Shown: piece after piece, positions 7,537 through 16,495 of the stretch
Layout of the letters: each line of letters opens with the position of its first letter
How positions within the stretch are numbered: the first letter of the stretch is position 1
The notes under the pieces: model-generated
Told to the model about the DNA's origin: nothing
Databases searched by the model: none
What the model saw: only the letters and a program-made list of their open reading frames with translations
Translations under genes and position numbers: made by a program
Assembly (NCBI GenBank): GCA_963703015.1
Contig: OY969779.1
Coordinates: forward strand, 372,001-436,000
Source of the DNA: Methanobacterium_B sp963703015
GTDB lineage: Archaea; Methanobacteriota; Methanobacteria; Methanobacteriales; Methanobacteriaceae
Reading direction: 5' to 3'
DNA: 64,000 nt

Positions 7537-9441
7537 ATAAAACAGGATACAGATGTATTGCTCGATGAAAAAAGGGTCTTCAAACCCACTGAAGAAATTT
7601 TAAAACTTGTCAACATAAAAGATTGGGAAGCTGAGATAGAAAAGGGAAAGGATATCGAAAAATACTGGGCAGAAAAAGCTGAACAATTCGTTTGGTTTAA
7701 AAAACCTGAAAAAACCCTGGATGAATCTAATAAACCGTTTTACAAATGGTTTGTAAACGGTAAAATTAACATGGCCTACAACGCCGTTGACAGATGGATA
7801 GATACAGACAAACGTAACCAGGTTGCAATTTTATACGTGAATGAACGTGGTCATGAAAAGAAGATGACCTACTACGAACTCTACAGGGAAGTTAACAAGT
7901 TTGCAAATGCACTTAAAAATTTAGGTGTGAAAAAGGGAGACCGCGTGTCCACCTACCTTCCAATGTGTACCGAACTCATTGTAACCCTACTTGCATGCAC
8001 CAAGATAGGTGCAGTTCACAGCGTGGTTTATTCAGGTCTGAGTGTGGGAGCGTTTGTTGAAAGAATAAATGATGCTGAAGCTAAAATTCTCATAACAGCA
8101 GATGGAACATTTAGAAGGGGCAAAATTATCGATCTGAAAAAGGTTTCAGACGAGGCAATACTCCAATGTCCAACAATTGAAACAGTGGTCGTTGTGAAAC
8201 ACACTGGAATTCCAATTGAAATGTCAGAATTAAGTGGAAGGGAAATCTTCTACGAAACACTGATTGAAGGAGAACCAGCAGAGTGTGAACCAGAAGAGAT
8301 GGATGCTGAAGATCCATTGTTTCTACTTTTCACCTCGGGAAGTACTGGAAAACCCAAGGGAGTCCTTCACACTACGGCAGGTTACATGGTTGGAACAGCC
8401 ACAACCCTTAAAAATACATTTAACATGCACGATGGAGATCTTTGGTGGTGCACAGGAGATATTGGATGGATAACAGGCCACAGTTACCTCTTATACGGAC
8501 CACTTCTACTTGGAACAACCACACTAGTCTATGAAGGTGCTCCAGACTACCCTGATCCAGGTGCATGGTGGAAGATCGTTGAGAAGTATGGAGTAACCAA
8601 ACTCTACACCGCACCAACAGCCATAAGACATCTAATGAGGTTCGGTAACAAATACACCAAGATATACAACCTTTCATCACTTAAAGTACTTGGAACTGTT
8701 GGAGAACCAATAAATCCAGAGGCATGGATGTGGTTCTACGAAAATGTGGGTAAAGAGAAATGTCCAATCATAGACACTTGGTGGCAGACTGAAACTGGAA
8801 TGTTCATGATAGCACCCCTTCCAATCACACCACTTAAGCCAGGATCAGCAACCAAACCACTTCCAGGTGTTGATGCAGATGTTGTGGATGAAAATGGAAA
8901 TCCAGTACCCCCTGGAAAAGGCGGTATGCTGGTTATTAAAAAGCCATGGCCATCCATGTTTAGAGGTCTCTACATGGACGAAAAGAAGTACGTGGAAAAT
9001 TACTGGAAAGATATTCCAGGCTGCGTATACACGGCAGGGGACATAGCAAGAAAAGATAAAGATGGATACTTCTGGATCCAAGGAAGATCAGATGATGTTC
9101 TGAAAATTGCAGGTCACAGAATAGGAACCAGTGAAGTTGAATCCGCATTTGTAAGTTATCCTGCAGTTGTGGAAGCTGCTGTCATAGGTAAATCAGACCC
9201 AATTAAGGGAGAAGTTATCAAAGCATTTGTAATTCTCAAAGAAGGTTACGAACTTAAAACCAAACTCATAGAAGATCTAAGTAAACACGTGAGGTACGAA
9301 CTAGGACCGGTAGCAGTTTTAGGACAGATTAAACAGGTTGATTCACTTCCTAAAACCAGGAGTGGTAAGATCCTAAGACGAGTGCTTAGAGCCAGGGACA
9401 GAGGAGAAGATGTGGGTGATATATCAACGCTAGAAGAATAA
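7537..9441 (+). CDS. acs: AMP-forming acetyl-CoA synthetase
   Basis: Converts acetate, ATP and CoA to acetyl-CoA, AMP and PPi for carbon assimilation. The adenylate-forming signatures are clear: LLFTSGSTGKPKG (nucleotide loop), WWQTETG, YTAGDIARKDKDGYFWIQGR (hinge) and PKTRSGKILRR with the C-terminal catalytic lysine. The length (about 630 residues) is normal. The first standard start codon is TTG at 7558, but the SD (AGGGGGA, ending 7530) lies 27 bases before it. An in-frame ATA at 7537 has normal spacing and would add the family-like residues KQDTDVL. I therefore list 7537, with 7558 as the conservative choice. It is a single gene divergent from a winged-helix regulator. Confidence 0.93.
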   Translation: MKQDTDVLLDEKRVFKPTEEILKLVNIKDWEAEIEKGKDIEKYWAEKAEQFVWFKKPEKTLDESNKPFYKWFVNGKINMAYNAVDRWIDTDKRNQVAILYVNERGHEKKMTYYELYREVNKFANALKNLGVKKGDRVSTYLPMCTELIVTLLACTKIGAVHSVVYSGLSVGAFVERINDAEAKILITADGTFRRGKIIDLKKVSDEAILQCPTIETVVVVKHTGIPIEMSELSGREIFYETLIEGEPAECEPEEMDAEDPLFLLFTSGSTGKPKGVLHTTAGYMVGTATTLKNTFNMHDGDLWWCTGDIGWITGHSYLLYGPLLLGTTTLVYEGAPDYPDPGAWWKIVEKYGVTKLYTAPTAIRHLMRFGNKYTKIYNLSSLKVLGTVGEPINPEAWMWFYENVGKEKCPIIDTWWQTETGMFMIAPLPITPLKPGSATKPLPGVDADVVDENGNPVPPGKGGMLVIKKPWPSMFRGLYMDEKKYVENYWKDIPGCVYTAGDIARKDKDGYFWIQGRSDDVLKIAGHRIGTSEVESAFVSYPAVVEAAVIGKSDPIKGEVIKAFVILKEGYELKTKLIEDLSKHVRYELGPVAVLGQIKQVDSLPKTRSGKILRRVLRARDRGEDVGDISTLEE

Positions 9442-9817
9442 ACAAAACATAAAAACAAAAATAAATTATATTAAAGACGCCCAGGACCGCTTAATCCTGG
9501 GCCCGCCTCCATTCACTTTACTTTTACTTTTTTTTATTAATAATTGCAGATATTACCAGATTCTTTCTGATACCCATGACAAATTTCTGATTCTAAATTT
9601 TAATTCAAAATTCTAAAATTAATTTCAAACCACTTTTTACCAAATTTATATCAAGTTTCCTATGCTATGAAAAATAATTTATGTGTTGCCCAGTAATGAA
9701 TATAAAAATAGAAATTTCATATTTGATGGGTTGGTTTGCAATTATTATAATCTAGGCTCAAATTTTGAAATAATTTTTTTTATCATGGAATATTTTTATC
9801 ATAGGAGAATGATTTAT
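9442..9817. other. intergenic region between acs and the aldo/keto reductase
   Basis: It holds the acs terminator hairpin at 9483-9504 and a TATA-like AAATTTATATC near 9640-9650 that may serve the downstream reductase with a long leader. The frame open from 9683 is not supported as coding before 9818. Nothing else is evident. Confidence 0.5.
9483..9504 (+). terminator. acs terminator hairpin
   Basis: CCCAGGA / TCCTGGG stem with loop CCGCTTAA, 40 bases after the acs stop, followed by a pyrimidine-rich stretch with GCCTCC and runs of T up to about 9538. Confidence 0.7.
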
Positions 9818-10969
9818 TTGCTTAAGAGAAAATTTGGAAAAACAGGTGAAAAGGTTTCAATTCTCGGTTTTGGATGTATGAGACTTCCAATTATCGATGG
9901 AAATCCTGAAAAAATCAACGAACCACTGACAAGGGAAATGCTGTACCATGCCATTGATGAAGGTGTTAACTACGTAGACACTGCCTATCCATACCATGGA
10001 ACTTCAGCCCATAATGGAGGGATGAGCGAAGTGTTTTTAGGTAACGCATTGAAGGATAATTATCGTGAAGATGTGTTCCTATCAACCAAAATGCCAAGTT
10101 GGCTGGTTCAAAAGAAGGAAGATCTGAATTTTTTCTTGGATGAACAGCTGAAAAGGCTACAAACAGATAGGATCGATTTCTATCTTTTGCATGGGCTTCA
10201 TCAAGATTTTTGGCAGACCCTCCTACTTGCAGATGTTTTTGATTTTTTAGATAATGCAGTTGATGAGGGAAAAATAGGTTATGCTGGTTTTTCATTCCAT
10301 GATGAGTATGAATTTTTCAAGCTGGTTGTGGATTCATACGACTGGAGTTTTGCACAGATCCAGCTAAACTACATGGATGAAAAGTTTCAGGCAGGTAAGG
10401 CTGGACTGGATTATGCAAATAACCAGGACCTTGGAACTGTGATAATGGAACCATTAAGGGGAGGATGTTTGACTAAAAACCTTCCAGAGGAGGTTAAGTC
10501 AATTTGGAATGGGGCAGAGAATAAAAAAAGTCCTGCTGAATGGGGGCTTCGCTACCTTTGGAATCAGCCTGAAGTGAATGTGGTGCTAAGTGGTATGAGC
10601 ACCATGGAACAGCTGAATGAAAACCTGGAAATTGCAAAAAGAGGCCATGTTAACAGTCTTACCACTGATGAACTTGAACTCTATGAAAAGGTCAAAAATA
10701 TCCACGCTGAAAGTGTTCATGTTGGATGTACCGGCTGTAACTACTGCATGCCCTGTCCAAAGGGAGTTGACATCCCATTAAATCTCAGTCTGTTGAATGA
10801 TGTGTACATGTACAAAAACATGGAAAAACCAACTGGTAATTACAAGTTCCTCATGGGTAAGAAGATGAGTGCAGATTACTGTAACCAGTGCGGTGAGTGT
10901 GAAAAAATATGCACCCAAAACCTTGAAATAATCAGTTACCTTAGAGAAAATGTTGATCTCTTCGAATAA
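9818..10969 (+). CDS. aldo/keto reductase with C-terminal 2[4Fe-4S] domain
   Basis: Protein of 383 residues. It has an aldo/keto reductase barrel with the usual catalytic residues in context (Asp and Tyr in DTAYPYHG, Lys in STKMP, His in LLHGLH), then a ferredoxin-like tail with CTGCNYCMPCP and CNQCGECEKIC, each able to hold a [4Fe-4S] cluster. Family members of this type are common in methanogens and clostridia; substrate and electron partner are unknown. The TTG at 9818 is chosen because GGAG lies ten bases upstream and it begins right at the barrel (LKRKFGKTGEKVSILGFG). A paralogue lies at 20838-22061. The next gene (SGNH hydrolase) follows after 41 bases. Confidence 0.88.
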   Translation: MLKRKFGKTGEKVSILGFGCMRLPIIDGNPEKINEPLTREMLYHAIDEGVNYVDTAYPYHGTSAHNGGMSEVFLGNALKDNYREDVFLSTKMPSWLVQKKEDLNFFLDEQLKRLQTDRIDFYLLHGLHQDFWQTLLLADVFDFLDNAVDEGKIGYAGFSFHDEYEFFKLVVDSYDWSFAQIQLNYMDEKFQAGKAGLDYANNQDLGTVIMEPLRGGCLTKNLPEEVKSIWNGAENKKSPAEWGLRYLWNQPEVNVVLSGMSTMEQLNENLEIAKRGHVNSLTTDELELYEKVKNIHAESVHVGCTGCNYCMPCPKGVDIPLNLSLLNDVYMYKNMEKPTGNYKFLMGKKMSADYCNQCGECEKICTQNLEIISYLRENVDLFE

Positions 10970-11010
10970 AGGAGAGTATTTAATTAAAAAAACCGTTTGG
11001 GGTTGGTTTG

Positions 11011-11649
11011 TTGATAAAAATAAGAAGGGTACTTTGTTTTGGTGATTCAATTACATGGGGTTTTAATCCAATAAATCAGATGCGCATGGATGAAGATGAA
11101 AGGTGGACTGGAATACTTGCCAGTGGATTGGGGGATAAATACACCATTATTGAAGAGGGATTAAACAGTAGAACAACAGCATGGGACGATCCAATACACG
11201 GCCCCCAAAAAAATGGCCTAAAATATCTAATACCCTGCCTTGCAAGTCACAAACCACTTGATCTTGTGATTCTCATGCTAGGAACCAACGATATGAAACA
11301 AAGATTTTCATTGTCCACAACAGAAATTGCAAGGGGAATAAACGTTTTAGTGGAGGTTATACTCAAAAGTGAATCAGGACCCAATGGTTTAAGTCCTAAA
11401 ATTCTTTTACTATCACCACCATTCCTCAGGGATTTAACTGGTTTTGAAGATGAATTTAGAAACTCCTACAACAAATCTCAAAAATTACCAGGCTACATAA
11501 AGAAAATTGCAGATGAGCAGGGCTGTTACTTTTTGGACAGTTCAAAGATAATGGTGGCAAGTGAACTTGACGGTGTTCATCCTGCCATCCCTGAACATAA
11601 AAAACTTGCTACGGCCCTAATTAGGGAAATGTCTTCAATATTTGGATAA
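11011..11649 (+). CDS. SGNH/GDSL hydrolase
   Basis: Esterase-like protein of 212 residues with the SGNH blocks in order: GDSIT (Ser nucleophile), the Gly of EEGLNSR, LGTNDM (Asn) and DGVHP (Asp-His pair). It resembles arylesterase/lysophospholipase-type members and has no signal peptide. Start: TTG at 11011, eight bases after GGGG; the adjacent TTG at 11008 is also possible. It probably shares a transcript with the aldo/keto reductase upstream. Natural substrate unknown. Confidence 0.85.
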   Translation: MIKIRRVLCFGDSITWGFNPINQMRMDEDERWTGILASGLGDKYTIIEEGLNSRTTAWDDPIHGPQKNGLKYLIPCLASHKPLDLVILMLGTNDMKQRFSLSTTEIARGINVLVEVILKSESGPNGLSPKILLLSPPFLRDLTGFEDEFRNSYNKSQKLPGYIKKIADEQGCYFLDSSKIMVASELDGVHPAIPEHKKLATALIREMSSIFG

Positions 11650-11802
11650 AATTTGATCCAAGTATAAAAATTCCTATTTTTTTAGTCCATCTTTTTTATT
11701 GATAAAAATTTTAACCTCTTGGAAGTACATATTAATATCAGAAAAAATATTCAACTGTAGTTTTAAATGTGTGTATAAAAAAAAATTGAAGGGGACCTAA
11801 AT

Positions 11803-12930
11803 ATGAATATGCGAGGTTTATATCTTGTTGAGGGATATCCTTATCCTGATTTAGTGGAACTTGAATCTAGAGGATTGACACATGTTTTTTATTTGGATAA
11901 TCTGCTTTTAAACAACTACGATGCAGTGAATAAAAATTTGAAAAACATATTTAAAACGATTGAAAAAACCGATCTCAAGGTAATATTTGTTTTAAATGCT
12001 TTTAAATCTTCAGATAGTGATTCTTTGGTTGATCCTACCAACACTGCACATAGAACTAAGCTTAAAGATGCATTATCACGTTTGATCAGGGATTTTCCAG
12101 ATTTGAATGGTGTTTCCTTCAAAGATTTTGAATGGCAAACTTGGGATGGTTACACCAGTGCTGAAAAGTCCGATATTCTATCGGACTTTGCTGGAGAAAT
12201 TGCTTCAGCCCTGAAAATCTTGAGCCCTTCCATTAAATTTTCAGCATCCATGAACTGGAGATCCAGTGCCCTTAAATCTGTTTCCTCAAAGCTTGACTAC
12301 GTTATTACTGAAATATTCACGAGTAATAGTGAGGGAATTCCAATTACTAAGGCAATCCAAACAGTTAAAGAATATTCAGAGGGTGATGTTGTTGTTGAGC
12401 TTTTAACACATGATAATGCTGTTAATCTGGATCCCCGGAGTCTTTCAGATATTTACAATGAGATTTCCACAGTTATAGCTAACAACGGCCCAAGTTACCT
12501 GTTGTATGCTTCTCCATGGATACCATTGGGTTTAGGTTTTCCTCAGATGGATTACTCATTTAAAGAAATTTACATGGACCTCAATTTGGTTTCTAAGAAC
12601 AAGAAAATTCCTGAAAGATCGAGCAGGATCATGACCATTAGTTTTCTTGATCAAAACAATGACCCACCATCTTCAGACCTTTTTAAAACAGTTGCTGGGA
12701 GTTACAAAATTACTGATCAGTTCACTGGTAAAATTATAAGGGATTTCACAAGTTTTATTCCTGAAAACCATGTGCATGAATTAATCCTTACAGGGGAGGA
12801 TAATAAGATTGTGAATCCTGATGTTTCACAAGAGAATCATGTGATCACAGTTTCAATAGTTTATGGTAACGGCAGAACAGAAAATAATGAATTGTCTGTC
12901 ACTGTTTTAAATCTGTTGGGAATTGATTGA
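11803..12930 (+). CDS. putative TIM-barrel (glycoside-hydrolase-like) protein
   Basis: Protein of 375 residues with a strong SD (GGGG before ATG at 11803). Alternating segments such as TDLKVIFVLNAF, DLNGVSFKDFEWQTWDGYT, IKFSASMNW, LDYVITEIF and PSYLLYASPW look like beta strands of a (beta/alpha)8 barrel, of the kind found in putative glycoside hydrolases. The last 100 residues look like a beta-sandwich (TISFLD, SYKITDQFTGKIIRDF, HVITVSIVYGNGRT). No signal peptide is visible, which is odd for a wall hydrolase. I cannot name a family with certainty or assign catalytic acids. It stands alone on its strand. Confidence 0.6.
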   Translation: MNMRGLYLVEGYPYPDLVELESRGLTHVFYLDNLLLNNYDAVNKNLKNIFKTIEKTDLKVIFVLNAFKSSDSDSLVDPTNTAHRTKLKDALSRLIRDFPDLNGVSFKDFEWQTWDGYTSAEKSDILSDFAGEIASALKILSPSIKFSASMNWRSSALKSVSSKLDYVITEIFTSNSEGIPITKAIQTVKEYSEGDVVVELLTHDNAVNLDPRSLSDIYNEISTVIANNGPSYLLYASPWIPLGLGFPQMDYSFKEIYMDLNLVSKNKKIPERSSRIMTISFLDQNNDPPSSDLFKTVAGSYKITDQFTGKIIRDFTSFIPENHVHELILTGEDNKIVNPDVSQENHVITVSIVYGNGRTENNELSVTVLNLLGID

Positions 12931-13011
12931 AAAAACTAGATAGTTGAATTAAATAATCCCAATCCCTTTTTTTTATTTGGTTAGACCAGATATGAAACCA
13001 TTAAATTTATT

Positions 13012-13171
13012 TTAAGGTTTTCTTTTGAAACGATGTTTTAAATATTCTTTCATCATTTTCTGGTCGTCTTTTGTGGGTGTGGGTCCTTTGTAATACCAAT
13101 TATGTTTTTTATTAGGGTTGTACACAGTTGCGATCTTATCATCCCATGAAAAATTCTTGGAATTTTCTCAC
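13012..13171 (-). pseudogene. small gene with apparent single-base frameshift
   Basis: A 51-codon frame without a usable start (13012-13167) encodes protein-like sequence ending YYKGPTPTKDDQKMMKEY and KHRFKRKP. Removing one base from the five-base run at 13149-13153 joins it to a GTG at 13171 and gives a coherent protein of about 52 residues starting MRKFQEFSWDDKIATVY. A TATA-like element lies just upstream. It is either a recently broken small gene or a sequencing error. The family is not recognised. Confidence 0.4.
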
Positions 13172-13233
13172 AATTTAATATATATTATATTAACGTGGAA
13201 ACGCTTAAATGTTACCCCCAACCATTTTGAACT

Positions 13234-13608
13234 TTATTTTGTGGATGTTTCTGTCATGTTTGATTCTATGATGGCAAAGATGTTGCCCTCTGTGTCTTTG
13301 AAGGAACCCATGTATCCCATGTTGGGTACTTCAATTTTTTCTGTGAGCATTTTTCCACCTTGCACTTCAATCTTCTTTGAAAATTCATCGTAGGACTCCA
13401 CTGCTATGGTGTCCCTCACAACCTCACCCATATCCTTGGTCATGATTGCACCATGAATACCGGGTTCTTCGTCAGAACCAGTTCGAATGAGCCAGTAATC
13501 AAAAGGTCCATCCCATTTTTCTATTTCCCAACCAAATACATCCTCATAAAATTTAGCAGCCCTTTCAGGATCATCTGCAGGTATCTCAAACCATATAACC
13601 CTTGACAT
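13234..13608 (-). CDS. VOC family (glyoxalase-like) protein
   Basis: Single-domain protein of 124 residues with the beta-alpha-beta-beta-beta pattern of the vicinal oxygen chelate fold: VIWFEIPADDPERAAKFYED at the N-terminus, GGKMLTEKIEVPNMGYMGSF and a terminal DTEGNIFAIIES. It resembles the many glyoxalase/bleomycin-resistance relatives of unknown substrate. SD GGAG lies ten bases before the ATG. A second VOC protein at 45855-46211 shares only the fold. Confidence 0.85.
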   Translation of the reverse strand: MSRVIWFEIPADDPERAAKFYEDVFGWEIEKWDGPFDYWLIRTGSDEEPGIHGAIMTKDMGEVVRDTIAVESYDEFSKKIEVQGGKMLTEKIEVPNMGYMGSFKDTEGNIFAIIESNMTETSTK

Positions 13609-13895
13609 CTGTTCTCAACTCCATGGATATTTTCAAATAAAAACTTAAACAATGGATCAGTACAGTTAATATCAACCTAAATCAGGTTATTTCAATTAAA
13701 TATTATGTTGGATTGAACTAATAAAAATTATGATCCCATAACCCACGTAATCATAAAAAGGAAAAACTTCAAAGAAATTGATTCATAAAAAATCTTGAAA
13801 TAACATTCTTCCTAGTTGAAACCATGATCAACTAAGGAATATTATCAGTGTAATATTAAAAATATAAATAATCCCATGAATAAAACTATATTTAA

Positions 13896-15080
13896 ATGAT
13901 ATCAGAACAGTTCATCTTATTCGGGTCAGTATTACTTTTTATTTGCATTATTATAAGTAAAACTTCCCACCGCCTTGGAGTACCATCGTTGTTATTTTTC
14001 CTGTTAATTGGAATGCTTGCTGGTTCTGAAGGTATTGGAGGATTTTATTTTGACAATCCGAGTATTACACAATTTATAGGAATAATAGCATTGGTAATCA
14101 TCCTTTTTTCAGGTGGTTTAGATACCAAGTTCCGTGAAGTGAGACCCATACTGGGGCAGGGACTCGTTCTTGCAACATTAGGTGTGTTCATAACTGCAAT
14201 GTTGACTGGAATATTTCTAAACTGGTTTTTACACATCCCCATTCTTGAATCGTTGTTGATAGGTTCAATAATATCATCTACTGACGCTGCTGCAATATTT
14301 GCCATATTCAACTCGAAGAAAATGGGGTTAAAAAATAACATTGCACCATTATTAGAACTTGAAAGTGGAACCAATGATCCAATGGCCTACTTCCTTGTGA
14401 CCACACTCATCTTTTTAATACTAAACCCAACTACATCACTCACCTCCATGGTGATTCTCCTCATAAAATCCTTGGGTTTGGGAATTTTAGTTGGGTTCCT
14501 CTTTGGTAAGGGCAGTGTATGGATTATAAACAACATCAAACTCCATACAGAGGGACTTTACTCTGTCTTCACCTTTGCAATTGCATTTTTAACCTTCTCA
14601 GTATCGTACTTCATAGGTGGAAATGGTTTTTTAAGTGTTTACATTGCAGCAGTAATCCTTGGAAACAGTCATTTTGTGCATAAAACTGAACAGGTGCAGT
14701 TCTTTGATGGTATAGCTTTATTAATGCAGATTATAATGTTTTTAACCCTAGGACTACTTGTATTCCCCTCCCAGATCATACCTGTGCTTGGAATAGGAAT
14801 TTTCGTTTCAGTGGTTCTAATATTAGTTGCAAGACCAGTAGCTGTTTTCCTGTGTCTATTACCATTTAAGGTTGGATTTAAAGATAAAATATTCATTTCA
14901 TGGGTTGGTATTAAGGGTGCTGTGCCTATCATATTTGCAACCTACCCAATTGTTGCAGGTATAAAAGGATCAGAAATAATTTTTAACATAGTCTTCTTCA
15001 TCACCATAATATCTGCCCTTGTACAGGGATCCACCATAGAGAATCCTTGCCAAGTACTTGGGACTGAATATTTCAAATAA
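13896..15080 (+). CDS. CPA1-type cation/proton antiporter, C-terminus probably frameshifted
   Basis: Membrane antiporter of about 394 residues with 12-13 hydrophobic segments, close to NhaP2/CvrA-type K+(Na+)/H+ antiporters (LGVPSLLFFLLIGMLAG, STDAAAIFAIF, LELESGTNDPMA with the conserved Asn-Asp ion site). The soluble TrkA-C tail of bacterial NhaP2 is absent. The last 13 residues read in frame (ENPCQVLGTEYFK) are atypical. The +1 frame from 15040 reads RILAKYLGLNISNKET, the expected family ending, with a stop at 15088-15090. This points to a one-base insertion near 15036-15042. There is no clear SD before the ATG. Confidence 0.88.
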   Translation: MISEQFILFGSVLLFICIIISKTSHRLGVPSLLFFLLIGMLAGSEGIGGFYFDNPSITQFIGIIALVIILFSGGLDTKFREVRPILGQGLVLATLGVFITAMLTGIFLNWFLHIPILESLLIGSIISSTDAAAIFAIFNSKKMGLKNNIAPLLELESGTNDPMAYFLVTTLIFLILNPTTSLTSMVILLIKSLGLGILVGFLFGKGSVWIINNIKLHTEGLYSVFTFAIAFLTFSVSYFIGGNGFLSVYIAAVILGNSHFVHKTEQVQFFDGIALLMQIIMFLTLGLLVFPSQIIPVLGIGIFVSVVLILVARPVAVFLCLLPFKVGFKDKIFISWVGIKGAVPIIFATYPIVAGIKGSEIIFNIVFFITIISALVQGSTIENPCQVLGTEYFK

Positions 15081-15196
15081 AGAAACCTAGTTTTTAGAAG
15101 TGCCCTATTTTATTGCAGTCAATAAAAGGTTAAGTGTGAGGAAAATAGAATAAATTTTTAGAAAATAAAATTTTGTAATTTAAGGAGAGTTTAATA

Positions 15197-15859
15197 TTGA
15201 GTGAATCAGATGGTACCAAGTATAAAAACAGTTATTTAAATTATTTTTCAGGATTGTACCATAGAAACAAGAAGTTATTGATGGTTTCATTTTCCATATA
15301 TTTCCTATCAGTTTTTGCAGGAATTTTGTTGGCCCTGTTCTTAAGTGGTCCTGTGGACAGCTATTTAACCACCTTGGTCCAAACAGATAGACAATTTTTG
15401 AGTGAAAAGGGGTTTAATTTCCTAACAATATTCTCACACAACCTGTTCAGTCTGTTTTTAACCTTTGTTGGCGGAGTCACAGCCGTAATAACAGTTATCT
15501 TCATTTTCATTAATGGATTTGTTTACGGTGCCTTCTTAGGATACGTTGCAACTAACCCTGTTATTGGAGGACATGCAAGTAGTATTGGTTCATTGACACC
15601 CCTTAAGTTTATTGTGTACACTGTTCCCCATGGAATATTTGAAATTTCAGGTTTCATTATTGCAGGTGCTGCAGGTCTGAGGTTAAGCACCATTATCCTA
15701 GATATTATAAGAAAGGATGAAGAATCAAGCTATTACTACAATCAGATTAAAGATGCTCTGGCCCTTTTTGGTATTGCTGTAGTTCTAATATTTATTGCAG
15801 CCATAATCGAAACCAATGTAACCATACACATTGGAAATTTCCTATTCCAACATCTTTAA
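15197..15859 (+). CDS. SpoIIM/DUF95 family membrane protein
   Basis: Protein of 220 residues with five or so membrane segments. INGFVYGAFLGYVA and VYTVPHGIFEISGFIIAGAAG are the typical SpoIIM/DUF95 core, where PHGIFE is highly conserved. In sporulating bacteria SpoIIM works with cell-wall hydrolases; in archaea the role is unknown. Start TTG at 15197 with GGAG nine to ten bases upstream. It is a single gene. Confidence 0.85.
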   Translation: MSESDGTKYKNSYLNYFSGLYHRNKKLLMVSFSIYFLSVFAGILLALFLSGPVDSYLTTLVQTDRQFLSEKGFNFLTIFSHNLFSLFLTFVGGVTAVITVIFIFINGFVYGAFLGYVATNPVIGGHASSIGSLTPLKFIVYTVPHGIFEISGFIIAGAAGLRLSTIILDIIRKDEESSYYYNQIKDALALFGIAVVLIFIAAIIETNVTIHIGNFLFQHL

Positions 15860-15996
15860 AACTATAAAAAATAGTTAAAAATCTTTTCTTTTTTGGATGT
15901 TCCACTAACCAACATCTTCATTTAATAATATTATTCTGAAAATTGGTAGATATTATTGTTTTCCAAGTTCTTGTTCAGTTTCTACAGGTTCTTGTT

Positions 15997-16398
15997 CTAC
16001 CCGTTATCCCCTGTGGATTGGTTGTCCAAAACACGAGATGCGAAGTAAAATGCTATAACTGTGCTTAGAATTGCCCAGTAATTGTTTAATACCTGTCCCA
16101 AAATTGAGTCTGGAGATAGCATTATTTGATCTCCCATTGCAATTGATGCAAAGAAAACCACAAGGACCGAAATGGTGATTGCTTTTCTAAATTCACCACT
16201 ACCAAAATCAGGGAATTGATTCAAATAGTAAGCCCCAAACAACACGAAAGTGAATGAACCAATCCCAATTAGACCTAATCGAATGAGTGGAGAAATGACA
16301 TTTAAAAGAATCAAACCTATGCTCCAAAGTAATCCAATTACAATCAGGCCCACACCCCAAGTTTTACTAGATGGAATATAGTGACTAATAACTAACAC
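15997..16398 (-). CDS. small four-helix membrane protein
   Basis: Hypothetical protein of about 130 residues with four predicted membrane helices (GVGLIVIGLLWSIGLILL, LIRLGLIGIGSFTFVLFGAY, AITISVLVVFFASIAMG, YWAILSTVIAFYFASRVL). I do not recognise a family. The only standard start is a GTG inside the GGGGTG at 16401-16396, which would have no room for an SD. The in-frame ATT at 16389 lies eight bases after GGGG and may be the real start (see findings). It converges on the SpoIIM gene. Confidence 0.65.
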   Translation of the reverse strand: MLVISHYIPSSKTWGVGLIVIGLLWSIGLILLNVISPLIRLGLIGIGSFTFVLFGAYYLNQFPDFGSGEFRKAITISVLVVFFASIAMGDQIMLSPDSILGQVLNNYWAILSTVIAFYFASRVLDNQSTGDNG

Positions 16399-16495
16399 CC
16401 CAATTCTACATTGGGATTACTACTTATTAATATTTTCTGAAAATGAATGAACCCTCAAAAAACATGAAAAACTATTTTTCCTTAAATATTCCGCC

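Noticed and set aside
9683..9817. 45-codon N-terminal extension of the aldo/keto reductase
   Set aside because: The segment is AT-rich, not protein-like, and the SD-supported TTG at 9818 starts exactly at the conserved barrel.
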